Shown: positions 24,429-33,479, counted from the first letter of the stretch. The stretch is DNA of 64,000 bases from Ruminococcaceae bacterium UBA5406 (GCA_002407675.1 DHNW01000027.1:101121-165120); one strand, 5' to 3'. The notes: generated from the letters alone by a model not told the origin. Numbers and translations are program-made.

Positions 24429-25727
24429 ATGAATACCTATCCCTATCATTTTGAAACCATTCAGATCCACGCGGGACAGGAACAGGCTGATCCGGTTACC
24501 GGTTCCCGCGCTGTTCCGATTTATCAAACGGCCTCTTATGTTTTTAAGGACTCTGCGGAGGCGTCAGGCCGGTTCGGCCTGACGGTTCCCGGCAACATTT
24601 ACGGCCGATTGACCAATCCCACCGTAGAAGTCTTCGAAAAAAGGATGGCCGCTCTTGAAGGGGGCGTGGGGGCGCTGGGGGTCGCGTCCGGCGCGGCCGC
24701 CATTACCGATACGTTTTTGAACCTGGCGGAGGCCGGCGACAACATTGTTTCGGCCAAGACCATTTACGGAGGGACCTTTAACCTGCTCTCCCAGACTTTG
24801 CCGCGGTACGGCATTACCACAGCGTTTGTAGATCCGGACGAAGACGGCGCGTTTGAGAATGCCATCAACGAACGGACGCGGGCGGTTTTTGTTGAAACCG
24901 TCGGCAACCCGAACGCCACCCTGGTGGATCTGGAGGCAGTCGCCGAAACTGCGCACCGGCACGGAATCCCACTGGTGGTAGACAATACCTTCGCAACCCC
25001 TTACCTGGTGCGTCCGTTCGAGCATGGGGCGGACATTGTCGTCCATTCGGCCACCAAGTTTATCGGAGGGCACGGAACGGCCATCGGCGGCGTGATCGTG
25101 GACGGCGGCCGGTTCGACTGGACAGCCAGCGGGAAATTTCCGTCGCTGGTGGAACCGAACGCAAGCTACCACGGGATGAGCTTTACCCAGGCGGCGGGAC
25201 CCGCGGCTTTCATTGCCAAAGCCCGCGCAATCCTGCTGCGCGACACCGGCGCAACCTTGGCCCCGGTGCACGCGTTTTTGTTCCTTCAGGGTCTGGAGAC
25301 GCTCTCCCTGCGCATGGAGCGCCATGTTGAAAATACCCTGCAAGTGGTGCGTTATCTGACCCGCCAGCCGCTGGTTGAAAGAATCAACCACCCGGTCCTG
25401 CCGGATCATCCCCACCACGCGCTGTACAAAAAATATTTCCCCAACGGGGGAATTTCAATCTTTACATTTGAGATAAAGGGCGGCGCCAAAGAAGCGCGGA
25501 CATTTATCGACCATCTGAAAATTTTTTCCCTGCTGGCCAATGTGGGCGACGTCAAGTCGCTGGTGATACATCCGGCGTCCACAACCCACGCGCAGCTCAG
25601 CGAAAGGGAACTGCTTGACCAGGGAATACGGCCGAACACAATCCGCCTGTCCATTGGTACGGAATATATTGACGATCTTACCGCAGATCTGGAGGAAGGG
25701 TTCCGTGCCGCTGCATCCCTCTCATAA
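24429..25727 (+). CDS. metY: O-acetylhomoserine sulfhydrylase-type PLP enzyme (MetY)
   Basis: The 432-residue Cys/Met-metabolism PLP enzyme matches the MetY branch in length and sequence (ETIQIHAGQE start, GSRAVPIYQTASYVFKD). The PLP lysine is in HSATKFIGGHGT (Lys210), with YGRLTNPT for phosphate binding and VVDNTFATPYL. It forms homocysteine (or cysteine, from O-acetylserine) using sulfide. It is first in a metY-cysK-desulfurase-mnmA series behind the double-palindrome promoter. Confidence 0.93.
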   Translation: MNTYPYHFETIQIHAGQEQADPVTGSRAVPIYQTASYVFKDSAEASGRFGLTVPGNIYGRLTNPTVEVFEKRMAALEGGVGALGVASGAAAITDTFLNLAEAGDNIVSAKTIYGGTFNLLSQTLPRYGITTAFVDPDEDGAFENAINERTRAVFVETVGNPNATLVDLEAVAETAHRHGIPLVVDNTFATPYLVRPFEHGADIVVHSATKFIGGHGTAIGGVIVDGGRFDWTASGKFPSLVEPNASYHGMSFTQAAGPAAFIAKARAILLRDTGATLAPVHAFLFLQGLETLSLRMERHVENTLQVVRYLTRQPLVERINHPVLPDHPHHALYKKYFPNGGISIFTFEIKGGAKEARTFIDHLKIFSLLANVGDVKSLVIHPASTTHAQLSERELLDQGIRPNTIRLSIGTEYIDDLTADLEEGFRAAASLS

Positions 25728-25743
25728 GAAAGGAGTCTGACTT

Positions 25744-26673
25744 ATGCCAAAAATTTACCACTCTATGGAGGAACTGATTGGCCATACACCTTTACTGGAG
25801 CTGACCCATTATGAAAAGGCAAACCGGCTGGAAGCGACCATCCTCGCCAAGCTGGAGTACCTGAACCCGGCCGGCAGCGTAAAAGACCGCATTGCCAAGG
25901 CTATGCTGGACGATGCGGAAAAAAGAGGAGCCCTCAAGCCCGGCGTGCCCATTATTGAACCCACCAGCGGCAACACGGGGATTGGCCTTGCCGCCGTGGC
26001 GGCAGCCAGGGGCTACCGGATGATTATTGTGATGCCGGACACCATGAGCGTGGAGCGCCGGGCGCTGATCCGGGCGTACGGTGCGGAGCTGGTTCTCTCC
26101 GAAGGCTCCAAAGGAATGAAGGGGGCCATCGCCAAAGCCAGGGAACTGTCGGGGGAACTGAACGGATTTATTCCCGGCCAGTTTGAGAATCCGGCGAACC
26201 CCGCTGCGCACAAAGCGACTACCGGCCCTGAAATCTGGGAAGACACGGCCGGGCGGGTCGATATCTTTGTAGCCGGCGTGGGCACCGGCGGGACGATTAC
26301 CGGCGTAGGGGAATACCTGAAAAGCAGGAATCCGGCCATCCGGGTTGTCGCCGTGGAGCCGGCGTCTTCCCCGGTGCTCTCCAAAGGGACGACGGGAAGC
26401 CATAAAATCCAGGGGATTGGCCCGGGCTTTATCCCCGATGTGCTGGATACGAAAATCTATGATGAGATCATTACGGTTTCAGACAGCGACGCATTTGCCG
26501 CCGGAAAGGCCGTGGGCCGTAACGAGGGCGTCCTCGTCGGGATTTCTTCCGGCGCGGCGGTTTGGGCGGCGGCACAGCTGGCCAGGCGGCCTGAAAACAA
26601 AGGGAAGACCCTTGTTGCCCTGCTGCCCGACACGGGCGACCGGTACCTTTCCACTCCGCTCTTTGCGGACTGA
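25744..26673 (+). CDS. cysK: Cysteine synthase A
   Basis: The 309-residue enzyme makes cysteine from O-acetylserine and sulfide. PLP lysine is Lys47 in NPAGSVKDR; the substrate loop EPTSGNTGIGLA and the phosphate loop GVGTGGTITGVG are intact, and the C-terminus PDTGDRYLST is the family end. It starts 16 nt after metY with an AAAGGAG site, so the two are co-transcribed. Confidence 0.97.
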   Translation: MPKIYHSMEELIGHTPLLELTHYEKANRLEATILAKLEYLNPAGSVKDRIAKAMLDDAEKRGALKPGVPIIEPTSGNTGIGLAAVAAARGYRMIIVMPDTMSVERRALIRAYGAELVLSEGSKGMKGAIAKARELSGELNGFIPGQFENPANPAAHKATTGPEIWEDTAGRVDIFVAGVGTGGTITGVGEYLKSRNPAIRVVAVEPASSPVLSKGTTGSHKIQGIGPGFIPDVLDTKIYDEIITVSDSDAFAAGKAVGRNEGVLVGISSGAAVWAAAQLARRPENKGKTLVALLPDTGDRYLSTPLFAD

Positions 26674-26684
26674 CGGCTTTGCCC

Positions 26685-26718
26685 CGGCCGGGAGGATGCG
26701 TCTTCCCGGCCGCTTTTT
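26685..26718 (+). terminator. Terminator after cysK
   Basis: A 12-bp GC-rich stem (26685-26696 with 26701-26712, one G-T pair), TGCG loop, then CTTTTT. It separates metY-cysK from the desulfurase gene and may lower downstream expression; no clear promoter follows within the 45 nt gap. Confidence 0.8.
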
Positions 26719-26763
26719 GTGCCGGTGGGGGAAAATTATCAAAATAGAAAGGATTCGTACAGT

Positions 26764-27927
26764 TTGAAACGGCAAATTTATGTAGATAATGCGGCAACAA
26801 CCCGACTGAGCCGGGCGGCGGCCGAAGCCATGCGCCCGTACCTGGACGGGCTTTTCGGGAACCCCTCCAGCGCCCATACGGCGGGAATGAAGGCCGCGCA
26901 GGCTCTGAAACGGGCACGCGAAACCCTTGCCGGGCTGCTGGGGTGTTCGCCGAAGGGAATTTATTTTACTTCCGGCGGCAGCGAATCCGACAACCAGGCT
27001 CTGATTTCGGCGGCCGCATGGGGTGCGGAACATGGGCGGCGCCATCTCATCGCTTCCGCGTTCGAGCATCCCGCCGTGCTGCGCACGCTGGAGGCTCTGC
27101 GGAACCGCGGGTTTGAAACAGAGATGATCCCGGTTTCCCGCGGAGGAATAGTGGATCCAGGGCGCGTGGCGTCCTCCATCCGAGACGGTACCTGCCTTGT
27201 GAGCGTGATGGCTGCCAACAACGAGATTGGAACCGTCCAGCCTATTGCGGAAATCGGGCGGATTTGCCGTGAAAGGCACGTTTTGTTTCACACGGATGCC
27301 GTGCAGGCTGCCGGCCATATCCCTTTGAATATCCGCGGGATGAAGGTCGACCTGCTGTCCCTTTCGGCCCATAAATTTCATGGGCCGAAAGGGGCGGGTG
27401 TGCTGTATGCGGGGGAGAACGTCCCGCTGGTCCCGCTGATCCGCGGCGGCGGGCAGGAACGAGGCCTGCGCGCGGGGACCCAAAATGTCCCGGCCATTGC
27501 GGGGATGGCGGCGGCACTGCGGGAAGCGTGCGGAAAAATGGAAGCGGATGCCTCCCATACCGCCGCTCTAAGGGACCGTCTCACAGATGGCCTTGAGTCC
27601 ATACCGGGTGCTGTCCCGGTCGGGGATCGGGATCACCGGCTCCCCGGGATCGTGAATTTTTGTTTCCGGGGCGTGGAGGCGGAGCCGCTCCTCCTGCTGC
27701 TGGACGAAGAGGGGATCTGCGCTTCCTCCGGCTCTGCGTGCGCGGCCGGGGCGCTGGAGCCAAGCCATGTGCTGCTTGCACTGGGATTGCCGAAGGCGCT
27801 GGCGCGGGGGGAACTGCGTTTTTCGCTGGATGCGGGAAACACGGAGGAAGAGATTGACACGGTGATCCGGGCGACTGCTTCAGCGGTAACGCGGCTGCGC
27901 CGATATGCCGGAAAAAAGGCCCTATGA
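26764..27927 (+). CDS. Cysteine desulfurase (NifS/IscS family)
   Basis: The 387-residue PLP enzyme removes sulfur from cysteine as a persulfide. Motifs: YVDNAATTRLS start, PLP lysine Lys204 in SAHKFHGPKG, and the sulfur-accepting cysteine in the short SSGSACAAG loop (near residue 326). The TTG at 26764 is used: it follows AAAGGA by 10 nt and gives the usual N-terminus. Its 4-nt overlap with mnmA implies that it supplies sulfur for tRNA 2-thiouridine, as clostridial dedicated desulfurases do. Confidence 0.94.
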   Translation: MKRQIYVDNAATTRLSRAAAEAMRPYLDGLFGNPSSAHTAGMKAAQALKRARETLAGLLGCSPKGIYFTSGGSESDNQALISAAAWGAEHGRRHLIASAFEHPAVLRTLEALRNRGFETEMIPVSRGGIVDPGRVASSIRDGTCLVSVMAANNEIGTVQPIAEIGRICRERHVLFHTDAVQAAGHIPLNIRGMKVDLLSLSAHKFHGPKGAGVLYAGENVPLVPLIRGGGQERGLRAGTQNVPAIAGMAAALREACGKMEADASHTAALRDRLTDGLESIPGAVPVGDRDHRLPGIVNFCFRGVEAEPLLLLLDEEGICASSGSACAAGALEPSHVLLALGLPKALARGELRFSLDAGNTEEEIDTVIRATASAVTRLRRYAGKKAL

Positions 27928-29009
27928 GGCGGGCGATGATTGCCATGAGCGGCGGCGTGGATTCCAGCGTGGCCGCCTGCCTGATGAAAGAGAGCGGGTA
28001 TGACTGCATGGGCGTTACCATGTATCTGTACCGGGGAGAAGACAGGGCGGCGGAAAAACGCAGGAAGACCTGCTGCAGTCTGGATGATGTGGAAGACGCC
28101 CGCAGTGTGGCTTTCCAGCTGGGGATCCCGTATCACGTCTTTAATTTCACGGACGAATTTGAGCGGGAGGTCATCCGACGTTTTGTCATAGGATACGAAA
28201 ACGGGGAAACGCCCAACCCCTGCCTGGACTGCAACCGGTATCTGAAGTTCGGCCGGTTTCTGCACCGGGCGGAAGAGCTGGGATACGGCTGCGTGGCCAC
28301 GGGGCATTACGCCCGCATTGAGAAAGATCCAAAAAGCGGCCGGTTCCTGCTGAAAAAGGCGCTGGATGAAGCGAAGGATCAGAGCTATGTGCTGTATGCC
28401 ATGACTCAGGATCAACTGGCGCACACGGTATTCCCGCTGGGAAACCTCCGAAAGGCACAGGTGCGCCGGATTGCGGAGGAGCATGGTTTCCGGAACGCAC
28501 AAAAGCGGGACAGCGAGGACATTTGTTTTGTTCCGGACGGCGACTACGCCGGGTTTTTGGAGCGTTACACGGGGCAGAAGTATGCCTGCGGCGATTTCGT
28601 CAGCCGGGACGGCCGCGTCCTCGGCAGGCACAAAGGGATCGTCCGCTATACCGTCGGGCAGCGGAAGGGCCTTGGCCTTTCAGAAGGGAAACCGCTGTAT
28701 GTGTGCGCCAAATGCGCCCGCCGCAACACCGTTACCCTGGGCGGAAAAGAGGACCTGTTTTCCCGTTCCCTGGCCGCTGACCGCCTGAACTTGATTTCTT
28801 GCGGGCGCCTTGACCGGCCGGCCCGGCTTTCCGTGCGGATCCGCTATGGGCAGAGAGAGCAGCCGGCCACGGTTACCCAGATGGACGGCGGTACGGTGCG
28901 TGTAGTGTTTGACGAACCGCAATGTGCCATATCGCCGGGGCAGGCCGTGGTTTTTTACGACGGAGATACGGTTGTCGGCGGGGCGACGATACGGGGGACG
29001 GATCTCTGA
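27924..29009 (+). CDS. mnmA: tRNA-specific 2-thiouridylase
   Basis: The 361-residue enzyme thiolates U34 of tRNA-Lys, -Glu and -Gln. It has the PP-loop SGGVDSS (9-15), a catalytic cysteine in NPCLDCNRYLKF (Cys100/103) and the second in DSEDICFVPDG (near 200), then the C-terminal beta-barrel. The ATG overlaps the desulfurase stop (ATGA). Length is standard. Confidence 0.96.
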   Translation: MRRAMIAMSGGVDSSVAACLMKESGYDCMGVTMYLYRGEDRAAEKRRKTCCSLDDVEDARSVAFQLGIPYHVFNFTDEFEREVIRRFVIGYENGETPNPCLDCNRYLKFGRFLHRAEELGYGCVATGHYARIEKDPKSGRFLLKKALDEAKDQSYVLYAMTQDQLAHTVFPLGNLRKAQVRRIAEEHGFRNAQKRDSEDICFVPDGDYAGFLERYTGQKYACGDFVSRDGRVLGRHKGIVRYTVGQRKGLGLSEGKPLYVCAKCARRNTVTLGGKEDLFSRSLAADRLNLISCGRLDRPARLSVRIRYGQREQPATVTQMDGGTVRVVFDEPQCAISPGQAVVFYDGDTVVGGATIRGTDL

Positions 29010-29062
29010 TCCGGCAGGAGCATCTTTCCGGCGTATGCACCTGCTGCGGAAAAGCGTATTAA
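29010..29062 (+). pseudogene. Decayed copy of the 3' end of proS
   Basis: Immediately after the mnmA stop, 44 bp match proS 23555-23598 with three transitions, then a deletion of about 30 bp between two GGAAAA repeats, then the proS end GCGTATTAA. Read in the proS frame it still gives RQEHLSGVCTCCGKAY and a stop. It is too short to be a gene; it marks a past duplication around the Rrf2-sulfur block. Confidence 0.85.
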
Positions 29063-29081
29063 TCCAAAACACAGACGGAAC

Positions 29082-29124
29082 AGGGCCGGCCGCATTTTAC
29101 GGCCGGCCCTTTGGTGTTTCTTTT
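29082..29124 (+). terminator. Terminator after mnmA
   Basis: Perfect 10-bp GC stem (29083-29092 with 29100-29109) plus an A-T pair, then TTTGGTGTTTCTTTT. The U-tract is interrupted, so efficiency may be partial. Confidence 0.7.
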
Positions 29125-29130
29125 GAAAAT

Positions 29131-30213
29131 TTAAATTTTCCCTTTGATGATAAGGGAGGAAGAATCTGCCTCTTTGGAATCGGAACTCGGTTTGCCCGTA
29201 ACAACCGCAGTGATATTGACAACCGGGATAAAGATTGGATCCAAACCCGTTTCGTCGGTCGCCAGAACCACAAGTCCAGCTTCATTTTTATAGACAATGC
29301 CGGTTGCTGAGATCAGGGCTCCCGAATAGATCGTAACGCTTGTGGAAACAGGCAGATAAGCCTGATAGGCCGTGATCAGGTTCTTGTCGCATCCGGCGGG
29401 GAAGGTCGGTTCCGGCAGGAAAGAAATAGACGGGTCGTACACTGTGCCGCTTGGCAGTTCAATTGCGGTGATGGTGTTCAGGGGAACTGCTCCATATTCG
29501 CCACTGTCTTCCAGGACAAAAAGCGTGCCGTACGTCGCCTGCGGCGAAGAGAACAGTTCAACCGGTGTTCCCTGAATTCCAGCCGCATTGAACCCCGTTG
29601 TGTAAGCTTTTATGATGCTGGTGGGGTACAGGGTGATGAGCTGCTGGATAACGTGAGCCAGTTGGGCATAGCTGAAACAAATCGCCGTGCTTTCACTCGG
29701 TGAACTCGAGTACGTTAAAACCAGCTTTGGGAAATACGGTTCGTATACAATCACATTTGTGGCAAACTGTACGGCTGTGGTGCCGTCGGAGTTGGTAAGG
29801 GCAATTCCATTGTTCGGGTAGGTTCCGTTCAGCCAGTTGTTGACCAGCCCTGTCACGTCAATCTGCACGGCTGAATAGAGATCACCTGTTGTTACGTTGA
29901 CCTGCGAACCCGTGGCGGTGTAACTCGGGCGCGTGTCGTAGGTAACCGTGGATGGGTCGAACGGTTCGGTGACACGGTTGACGGCAACCGGGCTGGGACT
30001 TGCGCCGCTTTTCACAATGACGGAAAGCTGTAGCACGGCGCTGTCGACCTGACTGACGGGAAGTGTAGGCAAAGCAATCTGAAGCAGGCCGATACAGGTT
30101 GCGTAAGATGCGTCGGTTCCCACATACATGGTAGGATATAGCGAGAAATTTCCGGTCGGCTGGGCTGATGACACAAAAGCCGTATCCGGAATCTCCAGTG
30201 TTACTGTGGGCAT
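29131..30213 (-). CDS. DNRLRE domain-containing protein
   Basis: The 360-residue protein has an N-terminal DNRLRE-type beta domain (about residues 10-170), recognised by SAVLQLSV, VTYDTRPSY and the hallmark IDVTGLVNNWLNGTYPNNGIAL. A second Ser/Thr-rich domain without a recognised family follows. DNRLRE domains occur in surface and secreted proteins. No signal peptide is visible with the ATG at 30213 (ribosome site GAAGGGG), which is odd for such a protein. It converges with mnmA and diverges from a broken gene. Role unknown. Confidence 0.75.
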   Translation of the reverse strand: MPTVTLEIPDTAFVSSAQPTGNFSLYPTMYVGTDASYATCIGLLQIALPTLPVSQVDSAVLQLSVIVKSGASPSPVAVNRVTEPFDPSTVTYDTRPSYTATGSQVNVTTGDLYSAVQIDVTGLVNNWLNGTYPNNGIALTNSDGTTAVQFATNVIVYEPYFPKLVLTYSSSPSESTAICFSYAQLAHVIQQLITLYPTSIIKAYTTGFNAAGIQGTPVELFSSPQATYGTLFVLEDSGEYGAVPLNTITAIELPSGTVYDPSISFLPEPTFPAGCDKNLITAYQAYLPVSTSVTIYSGALISATGIVYKNEAGLVVLATDETGLDPIFIPVVNITAVVTGKPSSDSKEADSSSLIIKGKI

Positions 30214-30319
30214 AGAAACCCCTTCTTTCAAATTACGATCGTGTGTTTATTACCATATTATGCTGTATTTGTACTTGGTGAAGCGAAAGATCCTGAAAGA
30301 AGCAGAAATAAATATAATA

Positions 30320-30346
30320 TGTAACCTTTTCCCGCCGAGGATCGTG
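30320..30346 (+). promoter_or_regulatory. ECF-like promoter candidate
   Basis: TGTAACC (30320-30326), 16 nt, CGTG (30343-30346). The same form and spacing as TGTAACA-N16-CGTT ahead of the secreted-protein gene at 59381. It precedes the broken gene at 30391. Short motifs recur by chance, so this is tentative. Confidence 0.3.
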
Positions 30347-30390
30347 TTATTAGTGAAAGGGGGGAATGAAAGGATGAAAAAACATCCACC

Positions 30391-30984
30391 ATGCACGGAG
30401 GAAGAACTTTCGGAAACATATGCTTTGAAAATTTCACTCTGAAATGTGTCGGCAGTGGAATTACAAACGTCACATATGAAACCGACCATGGAATTTTTGA
30501 ACAGCCTGTCCCGATTACGCACAAACAGTACCAGGATCCGGACCTCTCTGATAAAAACGGTTATGACAGCTACATGCAGTGTGTCCCCTTTAGCGACGAT
30601 TATGTCGGCAGTGATCCGTATACCGACAGTGAATAGGACGGCCAGTGGTACGCATATAAACCCGCAGGGAGCAAATATACCGTAAACGCAGACAAAGACT
30701 ACAGCGGATATCTGACCATGAGATGGACCGGCCTGCCGGATGACATGAAGAACTGCACGGAAAGCGACATTCAGAATGTCAAGAAAGACAAGGAAAAAAG
30801 CAAAAAAATGATTGGCCGTGTGGCGGACTATTTCGACGAACAGATCGGAAAAACGCAGCTAAAGATCACAGCCACTTTCAAGGATGGCAGCACCTGCACC
30901 AAAACGGTTGCTCTGAAAAGGGCAAAGGGAAAAAATAACTTCGGTGGTTACGATCATATTCTGAAAGCAACACTTCTGAACTGA
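30391..30984 (+). pseudogene. Hypothetical protein gene interrupted by an in-frame TAG
   Basis: One reading frame runs from ATG 30391 through 30984 (198 codons) but is split by TAG at 30634-30636, between ...DPYTDSE and DGQWYAYKPAG.... Both halves have a similar polar, Tyr/Asp/Lys-rich composition, and no other frame is plausible, so they were probably one protein. There is no signal peptide and the ribosome site for 30391 is poorly spaced (AAAGGA 18 nt away); a short ORF in another frame starts at 30374. Unrecognised family; likely a dead gene with lost 5' end. Confidence 0.55.
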
Positions 30985-30994
30985 TTTTATAAAA

Positions 30995-31037
30995 GAATTG
31001 CAGCCAGGCGGATTTCCGCCGGGCTGCAATTCTTTTG
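30995..31037. terminator. Bidirectional terminator
   Basis: 11-bp stem (30995-31005 with 31022-31032) with an inner GGCGGATTTCCGCC hairpin. TTTT follows on the plus side and TTTTAT on the minus side, so it can serve both the broken plus-strand gene and the minus-strand amidase gene. Confidence 0.75.
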
Positions 31038-31091
31038 CCTTCTGAAGAAAGTCGTGAATAATCAGTTTGGTACGCTTTTTTGAAAACGTTT

Positions 31092-32033
31092 CTAGGCGAC
31101 AGTTACGGTGCATGACGCCGTTAAACCGTTGCTCGATTTTGCCGTAATAACAGATGTCCCGCGTGATACGCCGTATACCGTTCCATTCTTAACCTGCGCT
31201 GCGCGCGGATTGGAGGAAGTCCACGAAGTCAGGTTGTTTTTAACTTCATGGTTAATCAGGGAGACCGACGCGGTAAGATCCTGGGTCTTGCCAACTCGAA
31301 GATCCATTTCGGAGCGATCCATAACAACCGACACGGGCACGAAATCATAGACGGCGATGCAGGAAGCAAGATTTTCTGCAATTGCCTCCGTGTTGGATTC
31401 AATCCATGTTACATCCTGCGGATTGTCATGGTAGGCAATCTCAATCAGGCAATGCGGCATGGAGGGCATATACATTTCCCAAAGCGCGTCCTTCGTTGCA
31501 AGTTCAATATCGTCTTTGTTGGGATACATAAAATATTTCTGCAATATTTTAGCGAACCGAAGGCTTGGGACACTTTTGGACGGGTAAAAGGCGATTGTCC
31601 CGTTTGTTTTGGGGGTATTGCCCTTCGCGTTGGAGTGGATGGCAAGGTAAAGGTTGCAGTGATCCGCTTTCGCCTGAGCCGCACGCTGGATCATTTCTGC
31701 TTTCTGGTGGGAGCGCGCGCCGGTATGCGCCGCACCCACAACCGCCTGAATGCCGTATGTTTTCAGGTACTTTGGCATGGCGCTTGCTATTTGCCGCATA
31801 TGATATTCCTCGCTTCCCGAACCGTCGCAGTAAGGGTTCCATGGCTGCGCGGAAGGACTGAGGAATACTTTGAAGGTCTCCAAATGCGGGTAAGGCCGCG
31901 TAGCGCGGAATGTCTGCGCGGGAACGGCTGCCGCAGCCTGCGTGCGGTATCCGGCAGAACCGGCCGGAAAAGCGGCCAGCAGAAACAGAGCCAGCAGGGC
32001 GGCAATTCGAACACCATGTCTGCGATATTTCAT
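31092..32033 (-). CDS. Secreted N-acetylmuramoyl-L-alanine amidase with Ig-like (BIG2) domain
   Basis: The 313-residue protein has a signal peptide (KYRRHGVRIAALLALFLLAAF...; cleavage near AGSA/TQAAA), an Amidase_3-type catalytic domain (about 50-225) and a C-terminal BIG2 domain (about 232-313). Zinc ligands fit His102 in GAAHTGARSHQ, His131 in LAIHSNAKG and the glutamate of CLIEIAYHDN. The first-ligand position is unusual because Amidase_3 normally has an N-terminal DPGHGG, which is replaced here by SPSAQPWNPY. It should cleave peptide stems from peptidoglycan. It ends at a bidirectional terminator. Confidence 0.85.
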   Translation of the reverse strand: MKYRRHGVRIAALLALFLLAAFPAGSAGYRTQAAAAVPAQTFRATRPYPHLETFKVFLSPSAQPWNPYCDGSGSEEYHMRQIASAMPKYLKTYGIQAVVGAAHTGARSHQKAEMIQRAAQAKADHCNLYLAIHSNAKGNTPKTNGTIAFYPSKSVPSLRFAKILQKYFMYPNKDDIELATKDALWEMYMPSMPHCLIEIAYHDNPQDVTWIESNTEAIAENLASCIAVYDFVPVSVVMDRSEMDLRVGKTQDLTASVSLINHEVKNNLTSWTSSNPRAAQVKNGTVYGVSRGTSVITAKSSNGLTASCTVTVA

Positions 32034-32118
32034 TCTGAATACACCTGATTTCCATATTTTCTTCTATTCTACACGAATTTTCGACGTTTGGAAAGTATTT
32101 CCGCAGGAAAATATGGAA

Positions 32119-32150
32119 TAAAAAAAGCGCGTCCGAAAACCGGGCGCGCT
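32119..32150 (-). terminator. Terminator of pta
   Basis: 10-bp stem (32126-32135 with 32141-32150, one mismatch in the minus-strand RNA) followed by seven T on the minus strand. Confidence 0.85.
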
Positions 32151-32182
32151 GATGCGGTCTTTCGAAATAGAATATCCTGCCG

Positions 32183-33184
32183 TCAGTGTACGCTGTTGGT
32201 CTGAGCCTCAACAGCGGTGATGGCAACAACACCAACAATATCCTTCGCACTGCATCCGCGCGACATATCATTAATCGGCTTTGCAATACCCTGCAGGATA
32301 ACCCCATACGTGGAAGCCTTGGCAAGACGTTCCACCAGTTTATAGCAGATGTTGCCGACGTTGAGGTCGGGGAAAATCAGCACGTTGGCGTGGCCCGCAA
32401 CCTTGCTGCCCGGTGCCTTAAACTCTCCGACGGACGGAACCAGCGCGGCGTCTGCCTGAAGCTCGCCGTCCAGCTGAAGATCCGGTGCTTTCTGCCGGGC
32501 AATCTTTGTTGCTTCTGCGACTTTGTCAACCAGCGCGTCCTTGCCGCTGCCGTGAGTGGAGAATGAAAGCATGGCAACTTTCGGTTCTGCCCCAATAATG
32601 GTCTTGAAGGATTTGGCTGAAGCAATGGCAATTTCAGAAAGTTCGTCCGGGCTGGGGTTGATGTTCAAAGCGCAGTCTGAGAACAGGAACATACCGTGTT
32701 CGCCATATTCGCAGTCCGGGACAGAAACGAGGAAGAACCCGGATACCAGCTTGCAGTCGGGCGCGGTGCGGACGATCTGGAGGGCTGGGCGCAGCGTGTT
32801 AGCCGTAGAGTGGCACGCGCCGGAAACCATGCCGTCGGCGTCTTCCTTTTTGACCATCATGACGCCGAAATAGGTCGGATCTTTCATCATTTCGTCGGCC
32901 TTCTCAGGCGTGATGCCCTTGGCCTTGCGAAGTTCATAAAAGGTCTTTGCGTAACCGTCGTGCAGCGGAGTGTTCTCGGGATCAACAATCTTTGCCCCGG
33001 AAAGGTCAAGGCTGCCCGCAAGGGACTTGATTTCCGCTTCGTTTCCAAGCAGGATTACGTTGGCGATTCCTTGCTTTAAAATTTCTGCGGCGGCGGTCAG
33101 GACTCGCTTGTCGTTTCCTTCCGGCAGAACAATAGTCTTTTTATCTGATTTAGCACGCTGAACTATTTTTCCCATAAAATCCAT
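32183..33184 (-). CDS. pta: Phosphate acetyltransferase
   Basis: The 333-residue enzyme interconverts acetyl-CoA and acetyl phosphate in acetate fermentation. It is a short, single-domain Pta: KKTIVLPEGNDKRVL start, GACHSTANTLRPALQ, and the C-terminal NVLIFPDLNVGNICYKLVERL and GCSAKDIVGV motifs. ATG 33184 gives the normal N-terminus; AGAGAGG lies 12 nt before it. No ackA is adjacent in the window. An ACGCGTCCG direct repeat lies 65-90 bp upstream near a TATAAT. Confidence 0.95.
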   Translation of the reverse strand: MDFMGKIVQRAKSDKKTIVLPEGNDKRVLTAAAEILKQGIANVILLGNEAEIKSLAGSLDLSGAKIVDPENTPLHDGYAKTFYELRKAKGITPEKADEMMKDPTYFGVMMVKKEDADGMVSGACHSTANTLRPALQIVRTAPDCKLVSGFFLVSVPDCEYGEHGMFLFSDCALNINPSPDELSEIAIASAKSFKTIIGAEPKVAMLSFSTHGSGKDALVDKVAEATKIARQKAPDLQLDGELQADAALVPSVGEFKAPGSKVAGHANVLIFPDLNVGNICYKLVERLAKASTYGVILQGIAKPINDMSRGCSAKDIVGVVAITAVEAQTNSVH

Positions 33185-33398
33185 AAAAATGAACATCCTC
33201 TCTGTTGAATTTATTATTGGTAGAAACCTGCTCTTTATTATAACGCGTCCGTCAAAATTACGCGTCCGCCAAAGGAAAAAAGAGAACCGTGTGACGGCCT
33301 TCGGTACAGAACGGCACGCCAACTGCAAGTTTAATCTGACTTAATTTTTTCCATTCGGCGAATCCGGACCAAAATTGTTAAAATATTAATTATCCGTA

Positions 33399-33427
33399 TT
33401 GATCCTCAGTCCCAAATCCGCTATAAT
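33399..33427 (+). promoter_or_regulatory. Promoter of the NifU-like/GGGtGRT pair
   Basis: TTGATC (33399-33404), 17-nt spacer, TATAAT (33422-33427), about 50 nt before the first gene. Confidence 0.7.
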
Positions 33428-33479
33428 GAGCAAAGTGCGCTGTAAAATAGGGAAATCAGAAACCGAAAGGAGTACCAAT

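Noticed and set aside
31081..31094. CcpA cre-like sequence TGAAAACGTTTCTA
   Set aside because: It lies at the 3' end of the amidase gene with no promoter near, so it is unlikely to be functional.
33230..33275. ACGCGTCCG direct repeat upstream of pta considered as a promoter or operator
   Set aside because: A TATAAT is present but no -35 at the right spacing; two short repeats alone are not enough for an operator call.
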